A stretch of 64,000 nucleotides of DNA from Adiantum capillus-veneris (GCA_014529385.2 CM043959.1:48673928-48737927), one strand, 5' to 3'; positions 22,798 to 34,279 are shown, counted from the first letter of the stretch. Notes: a model not told the origin generated them from the letters alone. Made by a program: numbers and translations.

Positions 22798-23770
22798 CTT
22801 TGTCTCTCTTTCCCCTGTCTCTATATTTTGAGCTAAGTGTAGGTGGTTACCTTGCCAAGAAACCATGCGGATAGCAAGTACGCACAAATGGAATCTAGAT
22901 TGTCCATGAAAAAAAAATCATTGCCAATCCATTATATCCTAAAGGGTTGTAGGATCTCCTAACCTAAAATATTTGTGTCGTAGTTCATGCTCAAGTAGAT
23001 CACATAGGCTTGCACATTTTCACATTAGGTACTCTATTTATTGTCCTTGTAAAATTTGAGAATAAGCCATTGGAAGAAGGGATTTTAGGGGAATGCATTA
23101 TTATTGTGCTTATTGTCAACATATTTGGAGATGTACTCCATCTCAAAAATTATAGAGCTACTATGGTTGATCATATAATGTCCAAAATTATGTTGTTTTC
23201 CTTAAGGAAGATATGAGTTTACATTCCCCAAGGGAAGGGGGTTTAGCTTCTAGGGTTTAGAAAATATTTCTTCATCACATTCGCATTGTGTGTTGTCTCA
23301 TTGATCAAAGGGGTAGAAAAAGGAGGTTATGTTGTTGTTGAAATAATGCTTAGTTTTGTTAAGAAATATATATTTTTTATTTCTTTTCTTAAATCATGCT
23401 ATTGTGATACATAAAATAGAATGGAGTTTTAATGAAATCACATGTAGCCAAGATGCCAAATTTTATGTACCTAGTTTCATTGCTTACTTGACACTTTGTT
23501 TATCATGGATTTATATGGATTTCTTACAAGAAATTTATCACAGTTCCAACCATTTCTTAAAGCTTGGATTTTTTCTTTCTACTAGTCTCTCTCTTTTTCT
23601 TCATAATGGAATTTGCAAATCTTTTCTTGTAAGGACTTTCTCTACCATTGCAGTAACCTACATTCAATAACAACAACAACCATTACTCCAACCTTACAAT
23701 TCATACATTGAGATATAAAATTGTTAAAAAGTCATACAAAGTGTTTTAAAATATGCGAAGGTTTTATTGA
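22794..23770. other. unassigned stretch
   Basis: I see no supported gene. The short frames are rich in Phe, Leu and Ile, as expected of AT-rich DNA. Confidence 0.5.
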
Positions 23771-23920
23771 GTTAAAGTTGTAATATAATACACCTTGATG
23801 TACCATTCCAAATTCAATTCCTAATCTTATTGTGAAGGTTCATAGCTTTACAGAAAGTTAAAGTTGTAATATCATACACCTTGATGTGCCATTCCAATTT
23901 CAACTCCTAATCTTATTCTT
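23771..23920. repeat. local duplication of about 64 bp
   Basis: GTTAAAGTTGTAATAT starts at 23,771 and again at 23,857. Both copies run through ACACCTTGATGT and CCATTCCAA to CTAATCTTATT with a few differences, separated by 22 bases. Confidence 0.85.
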
Positions 23921-25891
23921 AATTACATCCTCATGATCATCAACAATGACTAAGTCCGTTATTTACAAAACAATCACTATACAATTTCCATCATTTTTAA
24001 TAGAAAGTTTAGTAAAAGGAATCAAGCTTTATATGAAAAGACAATATGACCCATGCTACAAATTCTATCCATGGTTGACAACAATAACTATTCAAGCTAG
24101 CCATACAATGGAAGTTTTTCTTAGAAAACTCAAAAAGAAATCCATCCCCTAAGAGTTAGATTTAAGAGGATTTAGCATAGTCGACTGAGTAAAGACTGGT
24201 AACCTGATCCTAAGGATCAAATTTTAGAAGCATCATAGTGCCATGACTTCATCCAGAAGCACCGTCAAGCTCTTTCTGAACACAAACCAATTATAAAAAT
24301 TGTCACCTTCCTAGATCAAGGAAAATAGTAATAAATGACCATAAATAATTAGTAAAAGAGCCCTAGTTTGTATCAGACTATAGAACAAAATCAGACCAGT
24401 TTAGTTAGGAATGTCAAGGAGGGTTACCAAACCAATCAATCAAATAAGAGCTTCATCGTTAAGATTTACATATGTAGTTGGATCTCAACAAGAGCTAGTG
24501 AGTATAAAATAGGATCAAAAAAGGTAGAAGAAGACCAAGATTCATCATTCTAATGCAACAAAGGAAGTATGATGTTACCATTTGCCAAGTAACCAACACA
24601 AGGAGTATAGTTAGAGCAAGAGAAACAATTTCCAAAAAACTCAAATTTCATCAAGTATCCTTGAATTTCAAACCCATAAAGTAGGAGGGCACTAGACCCA
24701 AGAATGACTGAAGAACCATCAGTCAATCAAAGAATCCTAAGGGTGATTTTGCAAAATCTAATCCCAGGGCCATAAAAACCAATCAACCTTTGTCATTACA
24801 TGAGTATTCAAGCTATGAAGCTTCCCTTCAAACAAAAGACTTCACATACATTTTAAAAAAAATTGTGTATTTGTAAGAATCTGAGATGTCAAAAGCAAAC
24901 CAAGTCAGCAAATTCAAAAAGAAGAAATCCCTTGTTAAAACAACCAAAGGTTCAAGGAATCCTTGATGTGATTCACATAAGTTAAATAAATGCAATAGTT
25001 CTCAGATTTCCCAAAAGCATTATGCTTTATATCATGACCAGTTAGTGAAGCCATCAAGTACAATTTCCATGAAGCAACGTGTTCCCTAAAAAACTGCAAA
25101 AAAAAAGATAAAAACAAAGTATGCCATAGTTACAAGGATGAGTCTAACCCAAGTAAGCATCAATTTGGTGTCAGTTTTTAATGGCTTCCTTTCTACCAAC
25201 CCAAATTTGGGATAAACACCAAGAAAATATCCCATATGAATCTAGAGATCCTCAGTAACATTAAATGTTTTAACATAAGACACTAAGGCCAATAATCTGT
25301 AGCCATATAATGAGTGAACAACCATCAATAATCATACCCATGCTACATAATTGAAGGTTACTTAAGTTATCAAAATAATAATTCCCTTCTTCTTATCAAA
25401 CTCCATTTAATTACACAAAATTCAGAGAATTAAAGCCATCTTGAAGTTTTTCCATAATTAGAGAATGAAACCCAAGTAACCATGATAATCAAAAGGTTAA
25501 ATAGGTTGGTTACTTTTTTTGGAGATTTTTTTGAAAGATTTAGACTTCCCTTACTGTTTATATTATTCAAAAATTGATAAAACAAACTAGTGGCATACAA
25601 ATCAACCCAAATATTCTAGTGGAAATTACATCTCCCATCGAATTTAAGAAAGACCAAGGCTAAGTCAGGGATAGAAGCCTCACCTTAAATAATGTCAAAG
25701 GCAGAGCTAGCTAGCATCCATCACCAGTACTAGCATCACCAAGGCCCATCCTTCAATCACTTGGAATCTATAGAAATAGAAACCAGTAAACAAACTAGAG
25801 GGGGGTAGAGTCGAGATACATATCAATAGCAAAAATATTCAATACACAATGGGGAGCAAGACATGCCTATTGCTATGTGTGTATATACGTG
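23921..25891. other. unassigned stretch left of the copia element
   Basis: There is no coding domain. The text is AT-rich and resembles in texture the stretch at 42.5-45.8 kb. A tRNA-derived-SINE-like pair of boxes is possible at 24,176-24,230 (TAGCATAGTCGACTGAG and GGATCAAATTTT). Confidence 0.5.
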
Positions 25892-25896
25892 TACGT
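25892..25896. repeat. left target-site duplication of the copia element
   Basis: TACGT directly before the 5' LTR, identical to 31,081-31,085 directly after the 3' LTR. Five bases is the usual length for Ty1/copia. Confidence 0.95.
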
Positions 25897-26174
25897 TGTA
25901 GACATGTAGTAGTGTTAGTGTGTATACGCGCTTCACCAGGGGCACTTTTCTCCCACTGGGTTTTTCCCCCTGGACATCCGGTGTGAAAGGACACCTTATC
26001 TCTTAGGGTTTCATATAAGCTTTGTAGCTCTGAGTTTATAAAAAATTATTATTCCAATACAGAGAGACAGACTACAGAGATCTCGTACACAAGCTCTGTG
26101 TCTTCTCCTTCTCCATCTTCTTCCTACTCTGAGTTGCTGTCTTCCTTCTGTTTCCTGTTTCATCATCTTCAACA
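25897..26174 (+). repeat. 5' LTR of the copia element
   Basis: Starts TGTAGACATG and ends CTTCAACA (TG...CA). It contains a TATA-like TATAAAAA at 26,037-26,044 and an inverted repeat CCAGGGG...CCCCTGG (25,936-25,973). It matches 30,803-31,080 base for base by eye. Confidence 0.97.
26037..26044 (+). promoter_or_regulatory. TATA box of the copia LTR
   Basis: TATAAAAA about 140 bases into the LTR, with CT-rich transcribed text downstream. The same site occurs in the 3' LTR near 30,943. Confidence 0.6.
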
Positions 26175-26176
26175 AT

Positions 26177-26188
26177 TGGTATCAGAGC
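26177..26188 (+). promoter_or_regulatory. primer binding site, initiator-Met tRNA type
   Basis: TGGTATCAGAGC, two bases after the LTR end, is the common plant copia site complementary to the 3' end of tRNA-iMet. Confidence 0.95.
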
Positions 26189-26573
26189 AAGGTGATTTCC
26201 AGAGCCTCTACTTGCGTTTTCGCGTCCGCGCGCGCAATCGCAGTTTTCAGACAGTTTTCGGAAAATTTGTTCGTGGGAGCATCCTCGACGTTCCGGGAGT
26301 ATTCTGACCAGGCGACCTGGGGTTTCACCCCCCTTTCGAAGCCGTTCGAGCCCTCAGAATTTCGTTCTGAGCAGCGTAGCAGAAGTTACTTTTCCGAGGC
26401 GTTTAGATCAAGAGGGTGTGCTTTTTGACAGATTTTCTTCAGGTAAACAGTTCTTTTGGGAAGCAGCTTGTCTTAGCTTTGTGCTGAGATTTTGTGTAGA
26501 GTTTTGCTTGGATTGGAGAGGAGATTTGTGAATCTCTTGGAGGTTCTTTTGCTCTCTTGTGTGCATCTACAGT
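26189..26573 (+). other. copia leader
   Basis: A 385-base untranslated leader, GC-richer at its start (CGCGTCCGCGCGCG near 26,221-26,234). It likely carries packaging signals; no long frame other than gag-pol opens in it. Confidence 0.6.
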
Positions 26574-29500
26574 ATGGCTCAATCTACGGAGAAAGAGATT
26601 TTTGGTGCGTTTACATCCGAAGACAAATTGGATGGTACCAACTATTCTCTTTGGTCTTTTATGGCCAAAAATGTTTTGGTTGGTAAAGGATTGTGGGATT
26701 ATGTATCTGGAGATGAAGTTCGTCCAGGTAGCATTGCACCTGCCACGCCTGGTCGTGGTGCAGCTGTTGGTGCAGGACCCTCACAAGTCACTCCAGAGCA
26801 AAAGAGATGGGATACTAAAGATGCACAGGCTATGGCTGTAATTGCCTTAACCATAAAGAGGACAATCACACCACATATCAGATCTTGCAGAACTTCTGAG
26901 GATGCTTGGAACACTCTGCAAGCTATGTTTGGAGGAAGAAACGCTGCCAGAATAGAGTTTTTGAAGAAACAACTTGACAAAATACAGATGGACGAAGGTG
27001 ACGATATTGTCGAGCATCTTACAAAAATCAGGGATCTTAAAGAGCAATTGCTTAGCATTGATGAAGTGATTCCAGAGAAGGACTTGGTTTCCAAAACACT
27101 CAATTCACTACCACCATCTTATTTGACTTTTCAGACTTCTTTGACTCTGTCTTTGCGAGCTAATCCTGACCCTCTTCATTTTGAAGAGTTAGTGGCTTTG
27201 CTATTGCAGGAGGATCAATCACGTAAGAACAAGTCTTTACAGGTGGATGGTATGGATCATGCTCTTGTTGTACAGAACAAAAACAGGGGTAAAGAGAGTG
27301 CTCATCACTCCAAGTCTGGTGCAGGACAGTCTTCAGAGAAGTCTAAAGGTGATTCAGACAAGTCCAAGAAGAAAGGTAAATGTCACTACTGCAAGAAACC
27401 TGGTCACTACATTAGTGAGTGTAAAAAGCGAATTGCTAAAGAAAAGAAGAAAGAGTCAAGTTTGGTTGTTTCAGCTTCTGGTGATTCTTCTACAGCTAAA
27501 GAAGAGTCTGCAAACTTTGTGCAGGATTCTTATGCTTTTGTAGTATGTTCAAATTTTTCTGCTTACAGTGTTGACAAGACACAAATGATTTGGTACTTTG
27601 ATAGTGGTGCATCCAGGCATATTACTTCAAGGAAGGATTTGTTTTGTTCATTGGATGCAGCTCCAGCAGGAAAGAAGGTGACATGTGCAAATAATGCTTC
27701 TTATCCAATCAAAGGCGTTGGTAAGATTTTGATTACCATTTCAGATGGTTCAGATTTATGCTTGCCAGATGTCTTATATGTTCCAGGGATCAAGAAGAAT
27801 TTGTTGTCTGTATCCTCTCTTGCAAAAAATGGTCTTCGGGTCATTTTTGAGGATGACAGATGTGTTGTACGAGATCGAGAGAATGGTTATTCTCTTATCA
27901 CTACAGGTACGCTGGAAAATGGACTATTTGTGCTAGATCGTTATGAAAAGCAGATTCAGGTATGTATTGCAGAAACAAAGACTCAGGCCATGCAGGATGC
28001 TGAGTTGTGGCATGCTAGATTTGGGCATGTTAGTTATGGCAGTTTGATGACTTTACAACGTCATAATATGGTGCATGATTTGTCTTTATTGGAGATGCCA
28101 CCAAGACATGTATGTGAAGGTTGCGTTCTTGGAAAGATGCACAGATTTGCATTTTCGCAGGATGGTTCAGTTAGAGCGACACGAAAGTTGCAGCTTGTAC
28201 ACAGTGATGTATGTGGTCCTATGAGGACGCCATCTATAGGAAACAGCCTTTATTTTGTGACCTTCATTGATGACTTTTCCAGGTTTTGTTGGGTGTATCC
28301 ACTCAAAGCAAAGTCAGACGTGTTTGCAGTTTTTCAACATTATGTCGCCATGGTTGAAAATGAAACAGGTTGCAAAGTACAGACTCTTCGTACCGATCGA
28401 GGAGGTGAATACATGTCAGGTGCATTTAAGGATTTTTTGGGAAAGAAAGGCATTAAACACCAATGCACTATGCCGTACACACCACAACAGAATGGTGTTG
28501 CAGAAAGGAAGAACAGGTCTTTAATGGAGACGGCTAGATGTATGCTCAAGGCTAAGAGTTTGCCTCATAAGCTATGGATGGAGGCAGTTGCTTGTGCAGC
28601 ACATGTTTTGAACAGGTGTCCTACTCGTGCCTTGAAGACCATTACTGCATATGAAGCTTGGTATGACAAAAAACCTTCAGTCAGTTATCTTCGTGTTTTT
28701 GGTTGTCTTGCTTATGCTCACATCCCTCAGCAGTTACGTGGGAAGCTTGATGATAAGGCAATCAAATGTATATTTGTGGGGTACAGTAGTGGAAGTAAAG
28801 GTTATAGACTTTACAATCCTGCTACAAACAAGATTTTTGAAAGTCGTGATGTAATTTTTGCAGAAACTACTGCTCAACCTATGGTTGCTTTTGATGTACC
28901 TCATATGCAGACACATGATGTATTTGAAGGTTTGCTTCCTTCTTTTGTGGAAAATCAAGATTCACAACAGGTTGATAATCTTGATCAATCTTTTGATCAG
29001 CATGTGACACCTCATGATGTAGAGGAAATTGTGCGTGAAGAGCAAGAAGTTCTCAGGGAAGAAAGAACCTTGCCTAAATGGGTTCAGAAAACTTTGCAGG
29101 ATAGCAAGTTGGATGCACCGTTGCCACGAAAAACACGTGCTGGTACTACTTTTGGCAGAGAGCAAGTAGATTTGGCTTGCTTTAGCACTCTTTGTGATGC
29201 AGATGAGCCTGATTCATTTGAACAAGCTTTAGAGTGTGTTCAGTGGAAAGATGCTATGCAGCAAGAAATTGATTCTATTCATAAGAATCATACATGGGAT
29301 CTAGTGGACTTGCCTACAGGTAAAAAGCCTATTGGTACAAAGTGGGTTTTTAAGGTAAAAAGGAAACAAGATGGTACTGTTGACAGGTACAAAGCAAGGC
29401 TTGTGGCAAAAGGCTATGCGCAACAGAAAGGCATAGATTATGATGAAACCTTTGCTCCTACTTCTCGTGCGTCCACAGTTAGATCACTAGTTGCAATTGC

Positions 29501-30755
29501 TGCTCATCATGGTTGGAAAGTGCATCAGTTGGATATCAAAACTGCTTTTTTGAATGGTGATTTGCAGGAAGAAGTTTATGTAATTCAACCAAGTGGTTTT
29601 GTTGTAAAAGGTCAAGAGCAAAAGGTATGTAGATTGCGTAAAGCTTTGTATGGTCTCAAACAGGCTCCAAGAGCATGGTATGAGAAAATACATACTTATT
29701 TGATTGGCCAGGGATTTCAGAATAGTCCAACAGAAAGTACTTTGTATGTCAAAAAGAGAGATGGAGTTCTCATTATGCTAACACTTTATGTGGATGATAT
29801 GCTTCTTACAGGCAATACTGCAGATGAAATTGAAGCGTTTAAAGATGCTTTGAGAAAAACCTTTGAGATGTCTGATCTTGGTTTGCTACATTATTACTTG
29901 GGTATTCAGTTTGTGCAATCAAAGGATGGCATATACATGTTGCAGGCAAAATATTTGCATAAAATTTTGGACAAGTTTGGTATGCAAAATTGTAAGCCAA
30001 TCTCTACACCCGTAGAAACTGGATCAAAGTTGAGCATGCATGATGCTGGAGAAACTTTTGATGTACATACTTATGCAGCAGCGGTTGGTTGCTTGATATA
30101 TTTGGCAGGCAACACTCGTCCAGACATTCAATTTGGGGTTTCACAAGCAAGCAGATTTATGCACAGCCCAGGTATGCATCATTGGCAGGCTGTGAAGCGC
30201 ATACTTCGTTACCTTTCAGGTACCCCTAATCTTGCCATGTTCTTTCCAAGGGGGGATATGTATGGAAAGCACAGTTCTATGCAGCTTCTTGGTTACAGCG
30301 ATTCAGATTGGGCTGGTGATTTTGACACACGACATTCCACAAGTGGCAATTGTTTTTTCTTGGGAAATGCATGTATATCTTGGCTAAGCAAGAAGCAACC
30401 CACAGTGGCTACATCAACTTGTGAAGCTGAGTACAGGGCAGCTTTCACGGCAACAGTTGATTGTGTATGGATACGCAGGTTATTGGCAGATCTTTGTGAG
30501 TGTCAACAGGCACCCACTACCATTTTCACTGACAGTCAGAGTGCTATGGCAGTTGCAAGGAATCCAGTATTTCATGCAAGAACAAAGCACATAGAGGTTC
30601 ACTACCACTATGTCAGGGAAAGGCTACATGCAGGGGAGATCACACTAACTTACTGTCCTACACAGGATAACATTGCAGATCTATTTACGAAGGCGTTATC
30701 ACGAGAAAAGTTTGAAGCTTTCCGAAAAGCTTTGGGCTTACTCTCATACACATGA
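26574..30755 (+). CDS. intact copia Gag-Pol polyprotein (1,393 residues)
   Basis: One uninterrupted frame encodes the whole replication machinery. The Gag core covers about residues 1-230, with LDGTNYSLWSFMAKNVL near 20. A CCHC zinc knuckle CHYCKKPGHYISEC lies at 270-283. The protease active site DSGA is at 343-346. A GAG-pre-integrase domain (LWHARFGHVS, then CEGCVLGK) is near 475-530. The integrase triad is D545, D608 and E644 with 35 residues between the last two. RT carries KTAFLNGDL and the YVDD box at 1072-1075. RNase H acids lie at D1243 (SDSDWAG), E1284 (CEAEYRA) and D1320 (TDSQSA). I chose the ATG at 26,574 (MAQSTEKE) because no ATG precedes it in frame after the stop-rich leader. 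Gag and Pol are in one frame without a shift signal, as is usual for plant copia. All catalytic residues checked are present. Confidence 0.97.
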   Translation: MAQSTEKEIFGAFTSEDKLDGTNYSLWSFMAKNVLVGKGLWDYVSGDEVRPGSIAPATPGRGAAVGAGPSQVTPEQKRWDTKDAQAMAVIALTIKRTITPHIRSCRTSEDAWNTLQAMFGGRNAARIEFLKKQLDKIQMDEGDDIVEHLTKIRDLKEQLLSIDEVIPEKDLVSKTLNSLPPSYLTFQTSLTLSLRANPDPLHFEELVALLLQEDQSRKNKSLQVDGMDHALVVQNKNRGKESAHHSKSGAGQSSEKSKGDSDKSKKKGKCHYCKKPGHYISECKKRIAKEKKKESSLVVSASGDSSTAKEESANFVQDSYAFVVCSNFSAYSVDKTQMIWYFDSGASRHITSRKDLFCSLDAAPAGKKVTCANNASYPIKGVGKILITISDGSDLCLPDVLYVPGIKKNLLSVSSLAKNGLRVIFEDDRCVVRDRENGYSLITTGTLENGLFVLDRYEKQIQVCIAETKTQAMQDAELWHARFGHVSYGSLMTLQRHNMVHDLSLLEMPPRHVCEGCVLGKMHRFAFSQDGSVRATRKLQLVHSDVCGPMRTPSIGNSLYFVTFIDDFSRFCWVYPLKAKSDVFAVFQHYVAMVENETGCKVQTLRTDRGGEYMSGAFKDFLGKKGIKHQCTMPYTPQQNGVAERKNRSLMETARCMLKAKSLPHKLWMEAVACAAHVLNRCPTRALKTITAYEAWYDKKPSVSYLRVFGCLAYAHIPQQLRGKLDDKAIKCIFVGYSSGSKGYRLYNPATNKIFESRDVIFAETTAQPMVAFDVPHMQTHDVFEGLLPSFVENQDSQQVDNLDQSFDQHVTPHDVEEIVREEQEVLREERTLPKWVQKTLQDSKLDAPLPRKTRAGTTFGREQVDLACFSTLCDADEPDSFEQALECVQWKDAMQQEIDSIHKNHTWDLVDLPTGKKPIGTKWVFKVKRKQDGTVDRYKARLVAKGYAQQKGIDYDETFAPTSRASTVRSLVAIAAHHGWKVHQLDIKTAFLNGDLQEEVYVIQPSGFVVKGQEQKVCRLRKALYGLKQAPRAWYEKIHTYLIGQGFQNSPTESTLYVKKRDGVLIMLTLYVDDMLLTGNTADEIEAFKDALRKTFEMSDLGLLHYYLGIQFVQSKDGIYMLQAKYLHKILDKFGMQNCKPISTPVETGSKLSMHDAGETFDVHTYAAAVGCLIYLAGNTRPDIQFGVSQASRFMHSPGMHHWQAVKRILRYLSGTPNLAMFFPRGDMYGKHSSMQLLGYSDSDWAGDFDTRHSTSGNCFFLGNACISWLSKKQPTVATSTCEAEYRAAFTATVDCVWIRRLLADLCECQQAPTTIFTDSQSAMAVARNPVFHARTKHIEVHYHYVRERLHAGEITLTYCPTQDNIADLFTKALSREKFEAFRKALGLLSYT

Positions 30756-30790
30756 TGATCTGCTACCTTGTACGGATTCACACTATCACT

Positions 30791-30802
30791 ACAGGGGGGA
30801 TT
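30791..30802 (+). promoter_or_regulatory. polypurine tract of the copia element
   Basis: ACAGGGGGGATT directly before the TG of the 3' LTR, the expected plus-strand DNA primer. Confidence 0.9.
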
Positions 30803-31080
30803 TGTAGACATGTAGTAGTGTTAGTGTGTATACGCGCTTCACCAGGGGCACTTTTCTCCCACTGGGTTTTTCCCCCTGGACATCCGGTGTGAAAGGACAC
30901 CTTATCTCTTAGGGTTTCATATAAGCTTTGTAGCTCTGAGTTTATAAAAAATTATTATTCCAATACAGAGAGACAGACTACAGAGATCTCGTACACAAGC
31001 TCTGTGTCTTCTCCTTCTCCATCTTCTTCCTACTCTGAGTTGCTGTCTTCCTTCTGTTTCCTGTTTCATCATCTTCAACA
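30803..31080 (+). repeat. 3' LTR of the copia element
   Basis: 278 bases from TGTAGACATG to CTTCAACA, the same as the 5' LTR by eye. TACGT follows. Confidence 0.97.
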
Positions 31081-31085
31081 TACGT
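31081..31085. repeat. right target-site duplication of the copia element
   Basis: TACGT, identical to 25,892-25,896. Confidence 0.95.
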
Positions 31086-31543
31086 ATGTGTGAGTGTGTG
31101 CATCCATACAAAGAGAACAAGATTCATCAAAGATTGGTGAAGTAGGGCATGCTTATTATAGTATGTATATATATATTTTTTGTGTGTTGTTGTTGTTGTT
31201 GTTGTTGTTGTCATCGTATTAAAATACTACTCATACAAAAAAAAAAATTGTCCCATAGACAAATGGATTTGGACATTAGGAAGGTGGTTTGCACAAAAAC
31301 AATTTTGCATTTGACTCAATTTTATACAATATGATCCGAATAAATTAACATTCCAATAATCCTATACATTAGGACTAAACCAGTTTATGAGGATGAAAAA
31401 CTCATTCATCTCCAAGGTCAACAAAGCTAAGACTTTTTAAGAAAAGATAGAATTTCACCTACATCCATATAGACAAGACTACAGATTTTGTTAGATCTGG
31501 CTACATATAACAACTGTTAAAAAACCTATCAGTCATAATCCAT
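31086..31543. other. unassigned stretch between copia and the Tat-like element
   Basis: AT-rich, with a GTT trinucleotide run at about 31,186-31,211. No gene is seen. It joined the text left of 25,892 before the copia insertion. Confidence 0.6.
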
Positions 31544-33960
31544 TGAAAGCTGTTTTTTGGCTATCCAAATTTCCATAGTGAGCTATCTCACCCTACCAAA
31601 ATCACCCAAACACTGTGGCTATCCCTACCATTTCATTGTACATAGGCGCGTGTGAGTTAGGGGACTTTCCCCATATCTTTTTAAAACCCTTCGCTAACCA
31701 GTCATTGAGTTAGTTGTGCCAAAAAAAGTAAATAAAATAAATAAAATAAAATATATTATGGCCCATTTGTGTGTAAATATTTCATTGTATATAGGGCCTA
31801 AACATAAGGATTTTTCATAATTAATTTGGTATTTATTTAAATATTTCTACCTAGGTGTGCGTTATTTGTCTATGTATGCTATGTACATTGACTCACAATT
31901 ACCACAATTTTTCTTACCATCTTGCATACTCTTTATTCCATATAGAAATATTTTCATGCAAGCTTCTCTTTTTTTTGGGTGAGAATACACTCCAAGGAAA
32001 AAGCTCAAAAATACCTATCACCATTAGTCATTGCCTTTCACTAATTTCCTATTTCTTACAGGTATTTCTTGTAAATAAATATACATCAATTAAAACAAAT
32101 GAGGACTCTCCTCATTTGATTCCTTGTATTTTCATATATTTATTTTTTATATATAGCTAACACTATTTTAGACTCCATGAATTAATTATATACTAATATG
32201 TATTTTTTCCATCATATATTACATTTATGAATAATCCACAACCATACATATTTTCAAACCCTTAAGAATCAATTAGGTCATGCTCTCATGCAAGGAGGGG
32301 TTCACCTTTGGAGCCATATGCAAATTCAACAAAAGGGGGGCCACTGAAGACTTTTTTGTGAAGAAAAATAGACATTTTGGTGGGATTTTTTATATCCATC
32401 TCCATTCCAAATTTGAAGTGGTGGTTAAAATACACAATATGTACTAAGAGCTGAATAATCACCTCAAAAATTTTGATAATTTTTGGAGCTACCACCGGTG
32501 AGATAAGATTTTTTGAATGGACCCCAGTCTGCCCACTTTTCTCAAAGTAACCTATAGTCTTCTCTCACCTCCTTTCCTACTTCTACACACACACACACAC
32601 ACACACACACTCATTCCTCTCCGGCCCTCAATCAAACCTACAACTTTCATGGCTTCTTTCATCTTATTTACCGTTCCCATCTCTCCCTTACTCCATAGCT
32701 CAAAATTATCATCTCTACACACATATAACTCAATTTCTTTCTTTAGAATCAAACTCATATTACCATAACCTCTTCATACTTTTACAAAAAGAGAAAAAAT
32801 CAGCAAATAATCAAGATCAAGCTCTACAAAAGGAGGAGTTTTATAATGGAAAATTCAACTTTTCCATGGTCACAAGAACTACACCGATAGATTTCTACAA
32901 CCGCTTATTCACTGGAGGAGATAGGTGGAAAATTCCCTTTCCATCTTGTGGTTTCCATCAAATTGTGTAATTCTAATCCTTCTCTTACTTTTTTTCATTG
33001 TATAAATCATATAACGCACCTTGAGTGCATATTCCATGTAATTTTGCCCCATCCTATTGAGTACAAACTACTAACACTAACCACTAACATACTAACATAA
33101 AATAGCCATTGACCTAACCATAAAAGACACCTCACCTCAAGCCTACATGTGCATAGTAACTCTCTCTCTCTCTCTCTCTCTCTCTCCCCTTCTTTAAAAT
33201 TCTACTTTCTCCTTATCTACCATCAATAATGCTACTTTCTCCTTATCTACTTTCTCCTTATCTACCATCAATAATGCTCTCTTTTGAGCCCACATCTATG
33301 ACTCAAGCAGACAAAGAAGGCCCGCAATGTTTTGATATTAAAAAAAGATCATAATTCTCATTTGTTAGCTTGTAAATTAGGATTTCCAATCATCTTAATG
33401 AGAGGTCTCCAACCTATAAATAGGCTCCTCTCCTTTTTGTAAATCATTCCCAATATCTCACATAGCACCCCAACACTCTATTTGTGAGGAGAGACTTAGA
33501 CGTAGCAACCACTTTGTGAGCTTCACTTTTGGTGTGAGAGAATCTTTCAAGCTACACATTGCAAGTGAGAGAGCATGAGTTCAGAATCTCAAAACCACTA
33601 TTGTATATGTTTCTCCATCATCAATAAATTGAGGTTTGGTGCATCAAAGGTGTTATTTGACATTCAAATCTTTGTCCCTCCACTTATGCAATACGGTTTG
33701 GTAAATTCAAGGTGACTTGTGTATTTTAAGTTTTCATCATTTGATCTTGTTTGAGTGTGTTAGTGTGTTTTCATTGCCAATTTTGTGTCCATTGTAAGAG
33801 GGTATTGTGGTTAGAGATCTCCCACACCCTAAGATAGTGTGTGTGTGTTGGCAATGTTTAGCATTCACTAAGCATTGAGTTAGTTTTGTACAAGCTCTAT
33901 GATAACATCATAACAAACCATCTTCATTTGCAAGTCACAAACAAGGTATTACGCAAGCTC

Positions 33961-34011
<51 letters not shown>

Positions 34012-34277
34012 TTGCTCTAGCTCACTCTGCTCCATTTGGTGTGTGTATTGGTGTAAGATTTCTTGTGTGTGTTTTTTGGCTCATGTTCTTGGGTGTGACA
34101 AAATCTCTCTTGTGTCCTAGTTTGCATACCATAACTAGGTGATGCCCTTTCACTTGTTTGGCTGTGGGTTTGTTGTTTTTCCTTGCTTGAGGTTGCCCCA
34201 ACCCCAATTGAGCAGCACGGGAGCCTTGAGGGATGTTTAAATGTTGCCTCTCTTGCTGCTCGCCCCTGACCGCCTCA
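31544..34277 (+). repeat. 5' LTR of the Tat-like element (2,734 bp)
   Basis: Starts TGAAAGCTG and ends CCGCCTCA. It aligns along its length with 39,759-42,493. It contains a CA run at 32,585-32,610, CT runs at 33,160-33,187 and 33,964-34,005, and a TATA box at 33,415. The text at 33,202-33,277 has CTACTTTCTCCTTATCTAC expanded compared with a single copy in the 3' LTR. Confidence 0.93.
33415..33422 (+). promoter_or_regulatory. TATA box in the Tat-like 5' LTR
   Basis: TATAAATA in AACCTATAAATAGGC, conserved in the 3' LTR at 41,628-41,635. Conservation in both LTRs supports promoter use. Confidence 0.7.
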
Positions 34278-34279
34278 AT

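Larger units (their letters stand above)
25897..31080 (+). mobile_element. complete Ty1/copia retrotransposon (5,184 bp)
   Basis: Every expected part is present in order: 278-bp 5' LTR, primer binding site, open gag-pol, polypurine tract, 278-bp 3' LTR, and flanking TACGT duplications. By eye the two LTRs show no difference. LTRs are made identical at insertion, so this is a recent event compared with every other element here. The target was a TG/TA-rich tract. The element is autonomous by sequence; whether it is transcribed cannot be seen. I cannot assign the copia lineage with confidence. Confidence 0.97.

Noticed and set aside
26098-26428. Short frames in the copia leader as an extra gene
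   Set aside because: They cross the LTR end and primer site and carry no domain; untranslated leader explains them.
33160-34005. Regularly spaced CT runs as a possible CRISPR-like array
   Set aside because: These are dinucleotide microsatellites without constant repeats and unique spacers; the genome is a plant.
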